A DNA stretch of 64,000 nucleotides. Source: Bagarius yarrelli. Its lineage: Eukaryota; Chordata; Actinopteri; Siluriformes; Sisoridae. The stretch spans positions 1,329,001-1,393,000 of the forward strand of contig VCAZ01000039.1 in the NCBI GenBank assembly GCA_005784505.1, read 5' to 3'. Under the pieces are notes generated by a model. The model searched no databases. It saw only the letters and a program-made list of their open reading frames with translations, and was not told the origin of the DNA. Made by a program: the position numbers and the translations under genes. Below, one piece after another: positions 49,701 through 62,300 of the stretch. The number at the start of each line of letters is the position of its first letter. The first letter of the stretch is position 1.

Positions 49701-50535
49701 ACCGCTTTAACATGGGGCTCCTGATGGGTGACTGCCTTATTTTGTCTTACATTCATACAGCCGACATTAACTGATAAGATGTGCTTAGAAATGTAGTCAG
49801 AGGGGACTTTCTTTCTTCATATATGATGCTGATGCTGACCAACATTTTTTTTTTTAGGTGAAGCGAGAGCTGCTCTTAAATGGGCAGATGGGAAAATCCT
49901 AAAAAATGAAGTAGACCTGCAGGTAAACATGCACGCAATAAAAACCACCCGAGTTCAACAGATGCTGCCTTTCCTTAGGCTTTGTTCTCTGTGCAGGTCT
50001 TGCACCTCCTGGGTCCTAAAACGGAGGCGGACCTGGAGAAGAAACCTAAGGTATACGTTCCCGGCATGTAGCTAAAACAAACAAAACAAAAGAATCATGA
50101 ATATTGCAGTTGCAAATGTCTTTATAGTACTAATGTAGTGTGTGTGTGTGTGTCTATATGTGTGTGTGTGTTGAACAGCCAGCAAAAGCCAAACCAGCAG
50201 AAACGGAGAATAAGGAGGAGAAAGATAGATGTGTGAACGGTGAGTCATTGAAGAATCATTACAGAGATTATTATATAATGAAATAAAGCAATGTGCAGTT
50301 TCCCTTATTAGCAGTGAACAGGTACCAAAACGAGTACTTGATGGGTGTGTTGTGTAATGGGAAAAAAAAAAAAAAAATGGCTGGTCAGTAATGTCTTTAG
50401 TCGGACTAGACATGATTAATCGAGAATCAATAACTGACCGTTAAGAATTTTGTAAATTATAATGCATTAAATTGATGGATAATTTTTTTAATGAAGGTTT
50501 TGGTCTGGTTAAAAATGAACACAAAGAGGGAGAGG

Positions 50536-50567
<32 letters not shown>

Positions 50568-53500
50568 GTGTTTATAATAGCAGGAAAGTTAAATGTTAAC
50601 TGTCCTGCTTGGTGTTTGTAGGTGAAATTTCTTTATCGCAGATATAAATAAATATTTCGCAGAACAACAAATGTCTGTTTATTCAATACCCTGCAGCCCC
50701 AGTGCAAATTCAGCTGTTAAGGCAAATTCAACCAATTCTACCCGACTGTGCAGTTTTATCCAATCACAGTCAAACTTTTTGCAAAGTTGTCCAAGCAACG
50801 TAAATCCCCACCCAAAAATGAACAAGTACACCACCAAACCTACTTTCTTTGGTTCTCATTGTAAAGATGTGTTAATTTGAGGAAGTGGTGGCTCATGGAT
50901 AAGGTATTGGGTTACCAATCTGAAGATTGTGGGTTCGATTCCCAGCTCCACCAAGCCACCACTGCTGCTGGGCCCCTGAGCAAGGCCCTTAACCCCCAAT
51001 TGCTCACTTGTATGATGATGTATGAATAATTGTAAGTCGCTCTGAATAAGGGCGTCCGCCAAATGCTGTAAATGTAATTTGCTGATGACAATAGCAATCA
51101 CAAAAATCACCTGCAAATTAATTAAAGGACTAAATAAAGTTTTATTGTGAAGGTTTGCGTGAAGTATCATGCCTGGTTTGGGCGTTTCCTGCTCGCAGAA
51201 ATGAATTAATCGATACACGATTGTTCATTTTCCAGATAAAAGAAATTGAAGACAAGATTCAGGGTTAATGACTTGATGAATTTTGTGTGTGTGCTTCTCT
51301 TTACAGATGTTAAGGTGGAGGGGAAATCTTTGATGGAGCAGCTGAGAGGAGAAGCTCTTAAGTTCCATAAACCGGGTAAGCCTGAAAAACCCCTGCACAT
51401 GACTGTAATATTAGATTTCATAAAGTATATGAAGAATTTAATGTGTTCATCTGGATAATTATTAAAAGTTTAGTACTAATGTGTTAAAAGTTAACTGTCC
51501 TGCTTGGTGTTTGTAGGTGAGAATTACAAGACTGAAGGTTATGTTGTAACACCAAACACTATGGACCTGCTGAAGAAGCACCTGGAACAAACTGGAGGAC
51601 AGGTGTGTGTGTGTGTGTGGCTGATGGGTATACGAAGTGGTAAATAGAGAAAATCCTGTACTGTGTATTGTCTTATTTCCTTCTCTCTTTTTTTTTTTTG
51701 TAGGTTCGATCTCGGTTTCCTCCTGAACCCAATGGCATCCTTCACATCGGACATGCAAAAGCTATTAACTTTAACTTCGGTTATGCTAAGGTACCATACT
51801 GCAAACATACACACATTTGACACAACATGCACCTTGTCTTAATCCTTTTTCTTTTCCGCAGGCCAATGATGGCATCTGCTTCCTTCGCTATGATGACACA
51901 AACCCGGAGAAAGAGGAGGAGAAATATTTTACCGCCATTAAAGACATGGTGGAGTGGCTGGGTGAGTCTACACTACATCATCTTTCAGTTTTGCGTTAAT
52001 TATGGCACCCTGAGGCCAACATATGTTTATGGTTTGCATGTAAGAAATCAGTATTTTAGCTAGTTTTATGCACACGTACAATTTCTGCTTCAAAGCCAAC
52101 AGTTTCTGATACTAGGACTTGTCAAGCAAATGAGGTTTGTGGTCTTTTGCTACAATTTGTTGTAGAAGTTTATTTTTTGTTTGTGTCTGTGGTTTTTCAG
52201 GATATAAGCCGTATGACATCACTCATGCCTCTGACAACTTCATGAAGCTGTATGAACTCGCTGTGGAACTTATACGCAGGTTGGTAAATCTAACAAATAA
52301 ATCCAACCTGTTGTGCTTATCACAGTTTTTATTTATTTTCCAATGTTTCCAAATATTCCATTATGAGATAAAGCACTCACTCAATACTTTATGCTGTTGA
52401 AGAATAAAGTTGAACATGGATCTCAGCCTAGAAGCCTCGTATCCGACCCACGCTACACAGTTTTTGGACCCCTGGTTTAGGAGAACGCACTTTCGCTAAA
52501 CTGTATGCTATTGGAGAATTAATTTGCATATGGATCCCAATCCGGAATCCCCGACGCTGCATTGTTCAGAGGGATTCCGGATAATTTCATTTCTCACATA
52601 CGCAATAAGTCACAGCACAACATTCAGTAATTCAGTAGTTTTAATGATGCAACCATTACTTATGATCAGCACTTTTATCAAAATAATTTAATAATTTTGT
52701 TATAAAATAACAGTTTAAATAATTGTTAAATTTGATGTAGTGAATTAAGCGCCGGCATTAACATGGCGCTATTGTGCTCCGGAAACCAAATTCTTTTCCA
52801 GGGCCTTTCTGGCGCCGCCTCCCTGTCTTATCTTTTCCTCCATTTCACCTCTATCCTATCCTGTCTCTAAAGGCCTTTAAAAATGTAATTGGAAAAAAAA
52901 AATTGTGTTAATGTACAACGTATGTGTCCTTGTCAGAGGTCACGCGTATGTTTGCCACCAGCGCGGCGAGGAGCTAAAGGGTCACAATGTGCCGCCTTCA
53001 CCATGGAGGGATCGACCAGTGGAAGAATCTATTGTCCTCTTTGAGAGAATGAAGAAGGGCCTGTTTGCGGAAGGGGAAGCCACACTGCGCATGAAGATGG
53101 TGATGGAGGACGGCAAAATGGACCCAGTGGCTTACCGTATCAAATACACACCTCACCACAGAACGGGAGACACCTGGTACAGACATTTCACACACAAACC
53201 ATCCTTAAGCACTATCTTATTTTTATTACAAATATTCTGATTCCCCCCATTTCCTGTCTCCCCAGGTGTATATATCCTACATATGACTACACCCACTGCC
53301 TGTGCGACTCGATTGAAAACATCACACACTCGCTGTGCACCAAAGAGTTTCAGGCTAGGTATGTGCAGCAGGGCAAATAGGACTGCAGAGAAAAAAAAAA
53401 GTTCCTGATGCAGTGTGATCCAAAAGTCTGAGATCAACAGAAAAATGGTTTTGTACCTAATTTTTAACATTGTTGGGACCACAAATTTGCTTAAATCAGG

Positions 53501-56500
53501 ACTTGGATGCTGAGCAAAACATTGCATACTTCATTTTTGAAGAGATTAGATTTCTTTGTTTTTTTTAAATATTTCCAATTAATAATTGAAAGTAAATCCT
53601 ATATTGTTCTGTGGTTTAGGGCATTTGGAACCGTGTGTTATGTGACTTGGATCTTTTAGATTTATATTATGAAATGACTGTTTTCTCACACACTCGTGTG
53701 TTTTTTTTTTTTGGCAATTGCTAACAAAAAAAAAAGAGGATCCTTATAATGAAACTTGATGGTGGTAGTATTAATGCTTGGTGGATGGCCTCCTCTACAT
53801 ACAGCCACTGTTTCTTTGAACCACAGCCATGTGATTTTTAAATATTAGATTTTAGGTCTTCCAAGTATCAGTCCAACACCTTAACCACTGAGCCACCACT
53901 TTTCACTTCCCTCTAAGTCATAAGTCGGACATTCTGTTTGTTATAAATGGGAAAGTTTGGGTGGAGTTCTAAGCATGGCACTGAACACTGACTAATGGTC
54001 TATTAGGATGCGAGAAATGTCTTGTCTTTTGTTGAGTGGTAGTCCCTATCTAAGGTCATGAGGTCATGTTATTCCATCATTATGCTATGCAGTCTATGAT
54101 GATGCATTCAGGGAATAAAACGATCTTCTTTGTCATTCTTAGACGCTCATCATATTTCTGGCTGTGCAACGCTCTGGACGTGTACTGTCCTGTACAGTGG
54201 GAGTATGGCAGACTCAACCTCACTTACACGGTCGTCTCCAAGAGGAAGATCATCAAACTGGTGGAGACTGGGGCTGTCAGGTACAACTGTCAAGCATACG
54301 ATTGCCTGTTCAGATACCTTCATCCTGGCCAGTTTTATCATGTGGTATGTTTTTGTAGGGACTGGGACGACCCACGCCTCTTTACCCTCACTGCCCTTAG
54401 AAGACGAGGGTTTCCCCCAGAAGCCATCAACAACTTCTGCGCTCGTGTACGAAATTCATTAAACTGTATTTCTGCATCTTTTTTAATTAGCAGTGGATTC
54501 ACGCATACTTTTAAATACTTAACATCCTGGTTTTTTTAGGTGGGTGTGACTGTTGCCCAGACAACCACAGAGCCCCACATGTTGGAAGCGTGTGTAAGGG
54601 ATGTGCTAAATGAAACTGCCCCAAGAGCAATGGCTGTCCTGGAGCCTCTCAAAGTGACCATCACCAATCTGCCTGCCGATGCAAAGGTGCTTATGTGAAA
54701 AATCTTTGTAATGAAATGCTTCATATGCAATTATATATTGGAACTTAATCTGATTTTCAATCCTCTCAGACTGAGATTCGTGTTCCAGACTTCCCGGCAG
54801 ATGAGAGTAAGGGTAGCCACGTGGTTCCCTTTTCTAAAACCGTCTTTATTGAGCAGAGCGACTTTAGAGAGGTAAGAACGAGCTGAGGTTTCTAGTATAA
54901 ATGTTTAGAGTACTGGCCGTGTGTGTGTGTGTCTTAAAGTGTAATTATTCCGTTAGGTAATGGAGAAGGGCTATAAGCGTCTGACTCCTGAACAGCCCGT
55001 AGGCTTGAGGCATGCCGGCTACGTCATCTTTGTGCAGCGTGTCATCAAGGTGAAGCAGAACGGCTTTCATATTCCATCTATACGGATGTTTTCTTTGTTT
55101 AAACTAATAAGTGATTAAACGTAAGAATGTTTGTTTTAATTTGCGATTATCTAATAGATGTTACAGCTTAAATATTGACTTTTAATTAACATTTTTAGTA
55201 TTAAGTCAAAGTCTAATAATGCCAGCATTTGCTCACTCATGGTGCAGTAAAGTTTAATTGTGTCTTGGGTTTTGTTGTACCACAGGATGACGGTGGTAAA
55301 GTGGTGGAGCTGGAGGTGACGTGTTCCAGCTCAGAGTCTACCGAGAAACCCAAAGCCTTCATTCACTGGGTGTGCGAACCCCTGCAGTGCGAAGTGCGTC
55401 TCTACGAGCGACTGTAAGTGTGTGGTTTAGTGTAACACATACAGGTGCTGATTATGCAAATCAATTGTTGTTAAATGTTGGTATTAATTATTTTCTTATG
55501 CATGTGACGGTTTTCTTGATAGCTTCCTCCATAAAAACCCAGAGGACCCATCTGAAGTGCCTAAAGGCTTTTTGAGTGACATCAATCCTGTAAGTTTGGA
55601 TTATAATGCCAGGGTTTTGATCTAATTACTTTGTTCCATGCTTTATCTTCTTTAAAAATTGTTTTTTTTCCCAGGATTCCCTTCATATTATTAAAAGTGC
55701 CTTAATTGACCGCTCGGTGAGCAAAGCCAAAGTTTTAGATAAATTCCAATTTGAGAGGGTGGGTTATTTCTCCTTGGACCCAGATAGCACAGCTGATAAG
55801 GTACGAACAGCACAGCAACACACAAACATGTCAAATAATAATAGAAAACTTGATACGGTAGTGTTTTGATGCCCAGAATATTCTGATATCTCTACAAACC
55901 TAACATTAAAGCATTTTACCTTAATTACTTAAAGGTTTTCTTGTGATTACATCATTACGGTTGAACTATTTTAAGTAACTTAAGTATGGGTTGAAGCACC
56001 GATCTGAACCGTAGACTCAAGAATATCATCCCAGCAGGTTTACACTAAATACCAGATATTATCTTTTATTATGACGAAAACTTTTTCGAAATCCAATTAA
56101 TTTTGTCAAACACATAAATGATTAAAGATATTTTGATAAAGATGCATCAGTTAATCATGCTGGCTATGGGCATTGTGTTGCTCTTAAAGGGTGTCCCAAT
56201 TATCAAATAACGATATGATCGCAATTATTTAACCTAACTGTAATCCAACTGCAAATATATCGCACTTTTTTTTTTTTTGCCACAAGGGGAGCTGTAGTAC
56301 ATTCAGCACCCTACTTTCAGCCAGGGTGAGTGAGTGGAGCGGGGCATGGTTTGAAAGTCAGAACATTGGGGTTTTCTGATGGTTTAATAACGCTCTAACA
56401 CCAGCTCAACTCATGTTACCGACCCATAATGCAACTGCATATAAAATGATTTAATGTATATGTTGCTAAACAGATAAACACCACTGACAGGAAACAAAAT

Positions 56501-57456
56501 ATGAATTTCGGTAAATACTGTTGATCTATAATAAACTATTTACAGTAGAGCGTTAATAAGACACAAATTGCGCGATTATAAAATGCTTTGAGTTGCTTTT
56601 TTTTAAATACTTAATTGTTTTACTAACAAACAAACAAACAATTAATCGTTAATTTGCGTAAAGCCCCAAAACAGGCAATAAATCGTCATAATCGCAATTA
56701 TTTCTTTGTCAATTAATCATCACCCAAATTTGATCATTGTGACAGCCAATCATTGCTCTTAATCAAACAACAGCACAGGAAGCTGACTTTATGTTGGCAG
56801 CTGTGAGCAGAAAACTGTGGATGGTTGTATTACTGGAATGAAAACAAAAAATTTCACATGGCATGTTGGTAACTTCCATAGAACTTTCCTGGGAAATTAC
56901 GAGCCGACGTGTCCAGAATGATGTGTACGCTTTTTTTGTGGGATGGGTTAATAAAAAAGCTTTATCACACTTCTTTTAATGTAAATAAAATCCGTTAACA
57001 GTTTGAGCATTTCTGTCCTGCTTGAGGTGTTTAGGATTGAGGATTTTTTTTCGGCCGGATTGCCTTTTTTTTCAACTAATTGTATCTGGAATACAATACA
57101 TCTAAATGAATCTAGTGATAAAGATCTGGTATTGGCTGTGCTATTAATAAAATATGTATTAAATATACTTAAAAGTATTAGTAAATAGTTTAGTGTGTGA
57201 GTATTGCACTAAAACATGTTCTGGAATAAAATGTTTAGTAAGTTGTATTACCTAGTAAAGCGGCTGCTGTTTATCCTTTGAACCACAAGGTGGTGCTACT
57301 GTACACCATAATGATATTATTCAATAGAAGCTCTTTAGCTTTCTTTTGTCAATAAAACATCTGTGTAGAAGATGAATTAACTGCTCATGTCTGTATTTTT
57401 TTCAGCTGGTGTTTAACAGGACTGTTACACTCAAGGAGGATCCTGGGAAAATCTGA
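46161..57456 (+). CDS. qars1: Glutaminyl-tRNA synthetase, cytoplasmic
   Basis: Class I synthetase that charges tRNA-Gln in the cytosol and belongs to the multi-synthetase complex. The 23 exons are 46161-46271, 46781-46931, 47045-47154, 49652-49727, 49858-49922, 49997-50050, 50179-50239, 51307-51375, 51517-51602, 51704-51790, 51862-51961, 52201-52279, 52937-53176, 53266-53358, 54143-54280, 54359-54446, 54540-54686, 54770-54871, 54957-55049, 55286-55413, 55523-55589, 55675-55800 and 57406-57456. All are in phase, giving 773 residues (human about 775). Residues 1-190 form the appended N-terminal domain (LSEQKAKETLKN, MGLLMGEAR). The catalytic core has HIGH (275-278) and VSKRK (492-496). The C-terminal anticodon-binding domain ends VTLKEDPGKI. 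The start has A at -3 and G at +4. Introns hold a LINE, a SINE and a hAT-type element. Confidence 0.97.
46676..46755 (+). repeat. (GT)n microsatellite upstream of qars1 exon 2
   Basis: About 40 uninterrupted GT units end 25 bases before the exon 2 acceptor, followed by a short GTTTTGTTTGTTTTG tract. It is the longest GT array in the window. Confidence 0.97.
47482..48905 (-). mobile_element. CR1/L2/Rex1-type LINE, 5'-truncated and frameshifted
   Basis: On the minus strand, reverse-transcriptase motifs occur in order: LDPHQFAYRPNRSTEDA, MLFVDFSSAFNT, STGVPQGCVLSPLL and FADDTTVVGLI with the catalytic F-A-D-D. Then come FKFLGIHISQDLTWSLN and LPSGRRYRCLR. At least two frame breaks split it, one between THLDN and MLFVDF near 48745. 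The 3' end (left side) finishes in short ATTAG-type repeats, as in this clade. The endonuclease half is missing. It lies in qars1 intron 3, antisense to the gene. The exact family is uncertain. Confidence 0.85.
50595..50625 (+). repeat. qars1: Exact 31-bp copy of the qars1 exon 9 acceptor region
   Basis: The 31 bases at 50595-50625 are identical to 51490-51520, which contain the exon 9 acceptor (CTTGGTGTTTGTAG) and its first bases. The copy is 895 bp upstream in intron 7. If spliced to exon 7, it would read G-E-I-S-L-S-Q-I and then a stop. Confidence 0.9.
50878..51078 (+). mobile_element. L2-tailed tRNA-derived SINE in qars1 intron 7
   Basis: Box A (TGGTGGCTCATGG, from about 50886) and box B GGTTCGATTCC (50932-50942) are clear. 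The tail reads TTGTAAGTCGCTCTGAATAA and GCTGTAAATGTAA. Confidence 0.82.
56188..56752. mobile_element. hAT-type non-autonomous element in qars1 intron 22
   Basis: The left end (GGTGTCCCAATTATCAAATA, then GATCGCAATTATT) and the right end, read in reverse complement (GGCTGTCACAATGATCAAAT, then AATAATTGCGATTATGAC), are related inverted termini. The interior encodes nothing. It fills part of the intron 55801-57405. Confidence 0.65.
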
Positions 57457-57673
57457 GCGCTTTTGGACCACAGAGCAGCGGTTTTCATGTCTCCTGTGAC
57501 TGCGTCACTGTGCCAAGGCATAGAACATACATAAAAGATTTCGGTAGTGTTTCAGGGGCAAAAGAAATCATCCTGGTGCTTTAGAGTGTTGGCAGAGACC
57601 CTTACATATGCAATGTTCTTGTGTCTTATATTCAAATTCTTTTCATATGTCTGGAAAAAAGACAACATTTTGA

Positions 57674-57679
57674 AATAAA
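57674..57679 (+). promoter_or_regulatory. qars1: Polyadenylation signal of qars1
   Basis: AATAAA 218 bases after the stop codon at 57456, a typical short 3' UTR for this gene. The downstream GT-rich sequence from 57704 fits a processing site. Confidence 0.7.
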
Positions 57680-57703
57680 CTATATATTTAAGTTAAACAC
57701 TTT

Positions 57704-58095
57704 ACAGTGTGTGAGTGAATGATTGTGTGTGAGTGAATGATTGTGTGTTTGTGATTGTGAGAGTGTGATTTTGTGGTTGAGTGTGTGATTTAGTGAGTGA
57801 CTTGTGTCTGTGATTGTGTGTGTGATTTTGTGGTTGAGTGTCTGTAATTGTGTGAGTGATTGTGTGAGTGATTGTGATTGAGTGTGTGATTTAGTGAGTG
57901 ATTGATTAAGTGTATGTGATTTTGGTTGAGTGAGTGTGTCTGTGATTGTGATGGATTGTGTGTGTGTGATTAAGGGTGATTGTGATTGAGTGAGTGTGAG
58001 TAATTGAGTGGGTGTGATTGAGAGTGATTGTGTAACTGATTGAGTGTGTGTGATTGAGAGAGTGAGTGTGGGTGATTGAGTTCCTGTGTAATTGA
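57704..58095. repeat. Degenerate GTGATTGAGTGTGT minisatellite
   Basis: Many imperfect units built from GTGATTGTG, GAGTGAGTG and TGTGTGTGATT. It sits between the qars1 polyadenylation signal and the mtor promoter. A His-Thr-Ser frame on the minus strand comes from the repeat. Confidence 0.9.
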
Positions 58096-58339
58096 GAATA
58101 ATTATTTTTCATTATTCTAGAAGGTTAATGTGTATTCAGGATGCCATATTTAAATAAAACCTCTAAATAACCTTTACATATCACTGAACGGTAAAGTGTT
58201 TTTTTCTGAAGCGTTATAAACGCCATTCATTGGACAAATCGACCGCTAAGTCAACCCCTGTTCTCTGCAAACTGAAACGACTTCCTTCCGGGTTTAACCG
58301 TTTCACACGACTTTCTTTGGTTGACTCGACTGTCAAACA

Positions 58340-59018
58340 TTTCTAAACCAAATCTTATTGGTCAGTTCAGCACCGTTGCCGAATAATCCCCGCCCACTTG
58401 TATTCCTCTGCAGCCTTTTCGAGCAAAAAAAAAAACATCTCCAGAGGAAAATAATAAAAGTAAGACATGTCGCTTATTCCGGTGTCGCTGTTTAAATGTC
58501 ACTCTTCAGGCACAATTATATTAATACACGGTGTTTAAATTGCTATATAAATTAGCATAAAAGTGTTTCCAGCCGAGTCTGTGTGTGTGTGTCTGTGTGT
58601 GTGTGTGTGTGTTGTGTGTGTCTGTGTGTGGGTCTGTGTGTGTCTGTGTGTGTACTTGCTAACGACACATTTTGCTAAGCTAGCTCGCATCCGTGTTTAT
58701 AGCTCAAGTGTATAAACGACGGTATGAGGATATTTATGAAAAATATATTTTACATACATTTGTTTTATTATTTTATCATAATTTGGTCTGAAAACACTGC
58801 AGCACGGTTTAGCTTAAGTGCTAAGCTAGCTTCTTTACTAATATACACCCGCATAAGAGTGACATAAGGAGTTACTTAGCACGCTTTGGTTGTGTTGCTT
58901 TATATCTTATTAGAATAATATTTTGAATTATATATTTTTTTTGCAGGGAATATTTCCCATCCCATCGTTGACGTGTCAAGGGAACCCTAAGAAGTGTATT
59001 TTTATCCTATATATAAAG
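58340..59018 (+). promoter_or_regulatory. mtor: mtor promoter and untranslated exons
   Basis: A reversed CCAAT box (ATTGGTC, about 58359) and a GC box (CCCCGCCCAC, about 58388) precede a likely untranslated first exon ending at 58459 (AAAA|GTAAGA). A second untranslated exon may span 58947-59018, with acceptor TTTTTTTTGCAG and donor AAAG|GTATGG. The coding exon begins after the acceptor at 59341-59342. The exons are inferred from splice consensus only. Confidence 0.45.
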
Positions 59019-59144
59019 GTATGGATTCTGGTTATATACACCAGGTTCTCTTAAACTTAATAATAATAATAATAATAATAATATTCTTGGTTATTCTTCC
59101 TGTAGAATAAGCCTAAATGTGAAATATTGTATTTATCAAAAGCA

Positions 59145-59278
59145 AAATCATATCCAGAGCGACTTACATTTATCTCTTTTATACAACAGAGCAATTTGGG
59201 GTTAAGGGCCTTTCTCAGGGGCCCAACAGATCCGATCTTTCAGTTAGCGGTCCAACATCCTATTCATGATATCGTTAC
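59145..59278 (-). mobile_element. L2-tailed SINE fragment
   Basis: CCAGAGCGACTTACATTTAT, then GGGGTTAAGGGCC and TTAGCGGTCCAAC. It lies between the untranslated and first coding exons of mtor. Confidence 0.7.
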
Positions 59279-59374
59279 TGTTGTGATCCTAAAGTAGATT
59301 TTTGTTCAATTGATGGAATAAATATGTACACATACTTTGCAGAGGCTGCGGGTCGCGGCACCACCGCCGCCAGG

Positions 59375-62300
59375 ATGTCCGGCACGGGTACGGTGCTGCA
59401 GCAGTTCGTGAGCGGTCTCAAAAGCCGGAACGAGGACACGAGGGCCAAAGCTGCTAAGGACCTTCAGCATTATGTGACTACAGAGCTGAGAGAAGTATGA
59501 GACACCAGGCACACTATCGGCTTCTAGTTTCATTCATTCATTCGTTAACATGCATTCGATTTTATCAAGATGGAATTTAGTTTTCCTCGATCTTCAAGCC
59601 CACAATTGCTTTCTGTCACTTGCTTTTTGTTTTTTTTAGGCGTGTTAATAATAGACATTGACGTTTTTTTCCTGATTTTGGATGTCCTCTCAGTGTTTCA
59701 GTGGCTTCCTCTGTACCCCCACCCCCCCGTATAAAGACGTGCTGTGCATTTATAGCATTTAGCAAACACCCATATCCAGTGTGACGTACGTTCATCTCAT
59801 TTATAGACATAAGCAGGATTAAAGGTCTGCTCGTCCCAAGAATTGACCTGCAGTCCAAAACATGAACCACTAAGTCTAGTCCACAAAACTTGAAGCACAA
59901 GGCAGGGGACACCCAGAGATTGGCATCTCTGAAAAGTCTGTTCACGTGTAATAGGTTGTTACTCGGTCTGGGGTGTCCCCTGCCTCATGCTCCGAGGTTT
60001 GTGGACTAGACAGCAGGTTCCGTGTAGAATAAATGTTTCTGAAAATGGATGGACGTTTGGATCATTTATATATGATTTTATTCTTCTGTAAAAGTATATT
60101 GGCCTTAAAACATGTTTTGTTCCTACGATACTAACTTTATATGCATTTTTATTGTTTCTTTTAAAGCTGAGCCAAGAAGAAGCCACCACTTTCTATGATG
60201 AGCTGAACCACCACATTTTTGAGCTGGTTTCCAGCTCGGACGTGAATGAGAAAAAAGGAGGGATTCTAGCCATAGGTGAGTTAGGCGTACCTGGTAAAAT
60301 CAGAATAGATTTAATCATTTACAGTGATGCACAATATTTATGGGGCGGATCAATTTTGGCAATATGAGTGAAAATGGCATTTTTTTATTACTTTTAATGC
60401 TTCGATAAATGAATGAAATCCATTTAATAGATCTAATAAATTCCTCTTAATAGCAAATCAGTCAATCAGTCTGATTTATTCGAGATTCAGCCGCTTTCCG
60501 CATTATTTATTTCTAGAATTTATGTAATAAAATGTGTTATTTATTGTCCAGTAACAGTTAAATTTGATTTTAAGCCCCGTCTGTAATGCAGTATGTTTCA
60601 TTTACATGTTCAGCTGCAACAGTATTAGACATTATAAGCATCAGTTTAGTCTCAATCATTCCTTTTCTTAATCTATCGTCCTCTCCAGTGAGCTTGATCG
60701 GAGTGGAAGGAGGCAATGCCACCCGAATCAGCCGCTTTGCCAATTATCTGCGTAACCTGCTGCCCTCCAGTGACCCGGTAGTCATGGAGATGGCCTCTAA
60801 AGCCATGGGGCACCTATCCATGGCAGGGGACACCTTTACCGCTGAGTACGTAGAGTTTGAAGTGAAACGGGCTCTGGAGTGGCTCGGAGCCGACAGGAAC
60901 GAGGGAAGGCGTCATGCGGCGGTAAGTAAAAATAGTGGTGTGAGCCAGTGGCAGCCTGTCATTGCTGCATTGATACTAATAGCAAACATCCAATTAAACA
61001 ACTGGCATAATAATGTTTAGACTTACAATGTGATCTTTTTTCGCTTTACATGAATTATTTCTGGCATTATGGTCTGTTTTTACCTACATTACCCACAATG
61101 CTTTTTTTGACTACCTGGTGTAATTAGAACATCTGTAAACACTTTGTCTTTTTATCGACAGGTCCTGGTGTTGAGAGAACTGGCGGTCAGCGCACCCACG
61201 TTCTTCTTTCAACAAGTTCAGCCGTTTTTTGACAACATCTTCTACGCGGTGTGGGACTCCAAGCAGGCGATCCGTGAGGGAGCGGTGTCCGCTCTGAGAG
61301 CCTGTCTCATCCTCACCACGCAGAGAGAGACCAAGGAGATGCAGAAACCTCAGTGGTATAAGGTGAGTGCGGGTCGTTCTCTTGAAGCATCTTGGAGATG
61401 TTGCCACAGATTGTTTGGATTTAGTCTGTTCATGTCATTCTAAAGTTATTTTTGGGGGCATTGTATAGCTTTATTGATAGGATAGTGTTTGGTGGGTGGT
61501 GCTGGTGAGGATCAGAATCGAACCCGGGGCATCCGAAGTGCAACAGTGCCATTTGTATGAGTCAGCAGCAGAAATCTCACAGGATTATTACAATTAATTG
61601 TAAAATAAATGTTTGTAAATGTAAACGGATATTTCCAACTACAGCAAAAGAGAAAAATAGCTGACTTAAAATTATTATTTTTTTAGTTGGTGAAAATTTT
61701 CTAGTAATTTTGTCCACCTCTGTGAATTTTCTTCCACTTTTGGTTTTGCATTTATTTATCATTCTGGGGTTTTTTATTGTTATTTCTCTGTACCCGTTTC
61801 TGCTTTAAATGAACGGGGGTTTTCTGATCCCATTCACAGCTAACTTTAATGTAATGCTGGACGAGATTTGAGGCCGTATCTGGTTTTAACAGGAAGCTCT
61901 AATAGATTTTATTCAGAAAGCGAGTGTATACTCAGCCGTACACCAGTTATTTAGCGTTTAAACAAATTCTGTTTTGGATACAACTCTGGTTTATAGCAAA
62001 CGTTTGACGAGGCAGAGAAAGGTTTTGACGAGACGCTGGCTAAAGAGAAAGGCATGAACAAGGACGACAGATGCCACGGAGCGTTGCTGATTTTAAACGA
62101 GCTGGTCCGCATCAGCAGCATGGAAGGAGAGGTATGCGTCTAAATTTCCTCTTAGCTATACAACAAGCAACAGTTCAATGTTTAATATACATATCTGTCA
62201 TCTTATGTCTCATTTACGGTCTGGCTATTCTTCAGCGATTGCGAGAGGAGATGGATGAAATCACACAGCAGCAGCTGGTTCACGATAAGTACTGCAAAGA

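Noticed and set aside
57906..58112. A His-Thr-Ser rich minus-strand protein
   Set aside because: It is a translation of the degenerate GTGATTGAG minisatellite.
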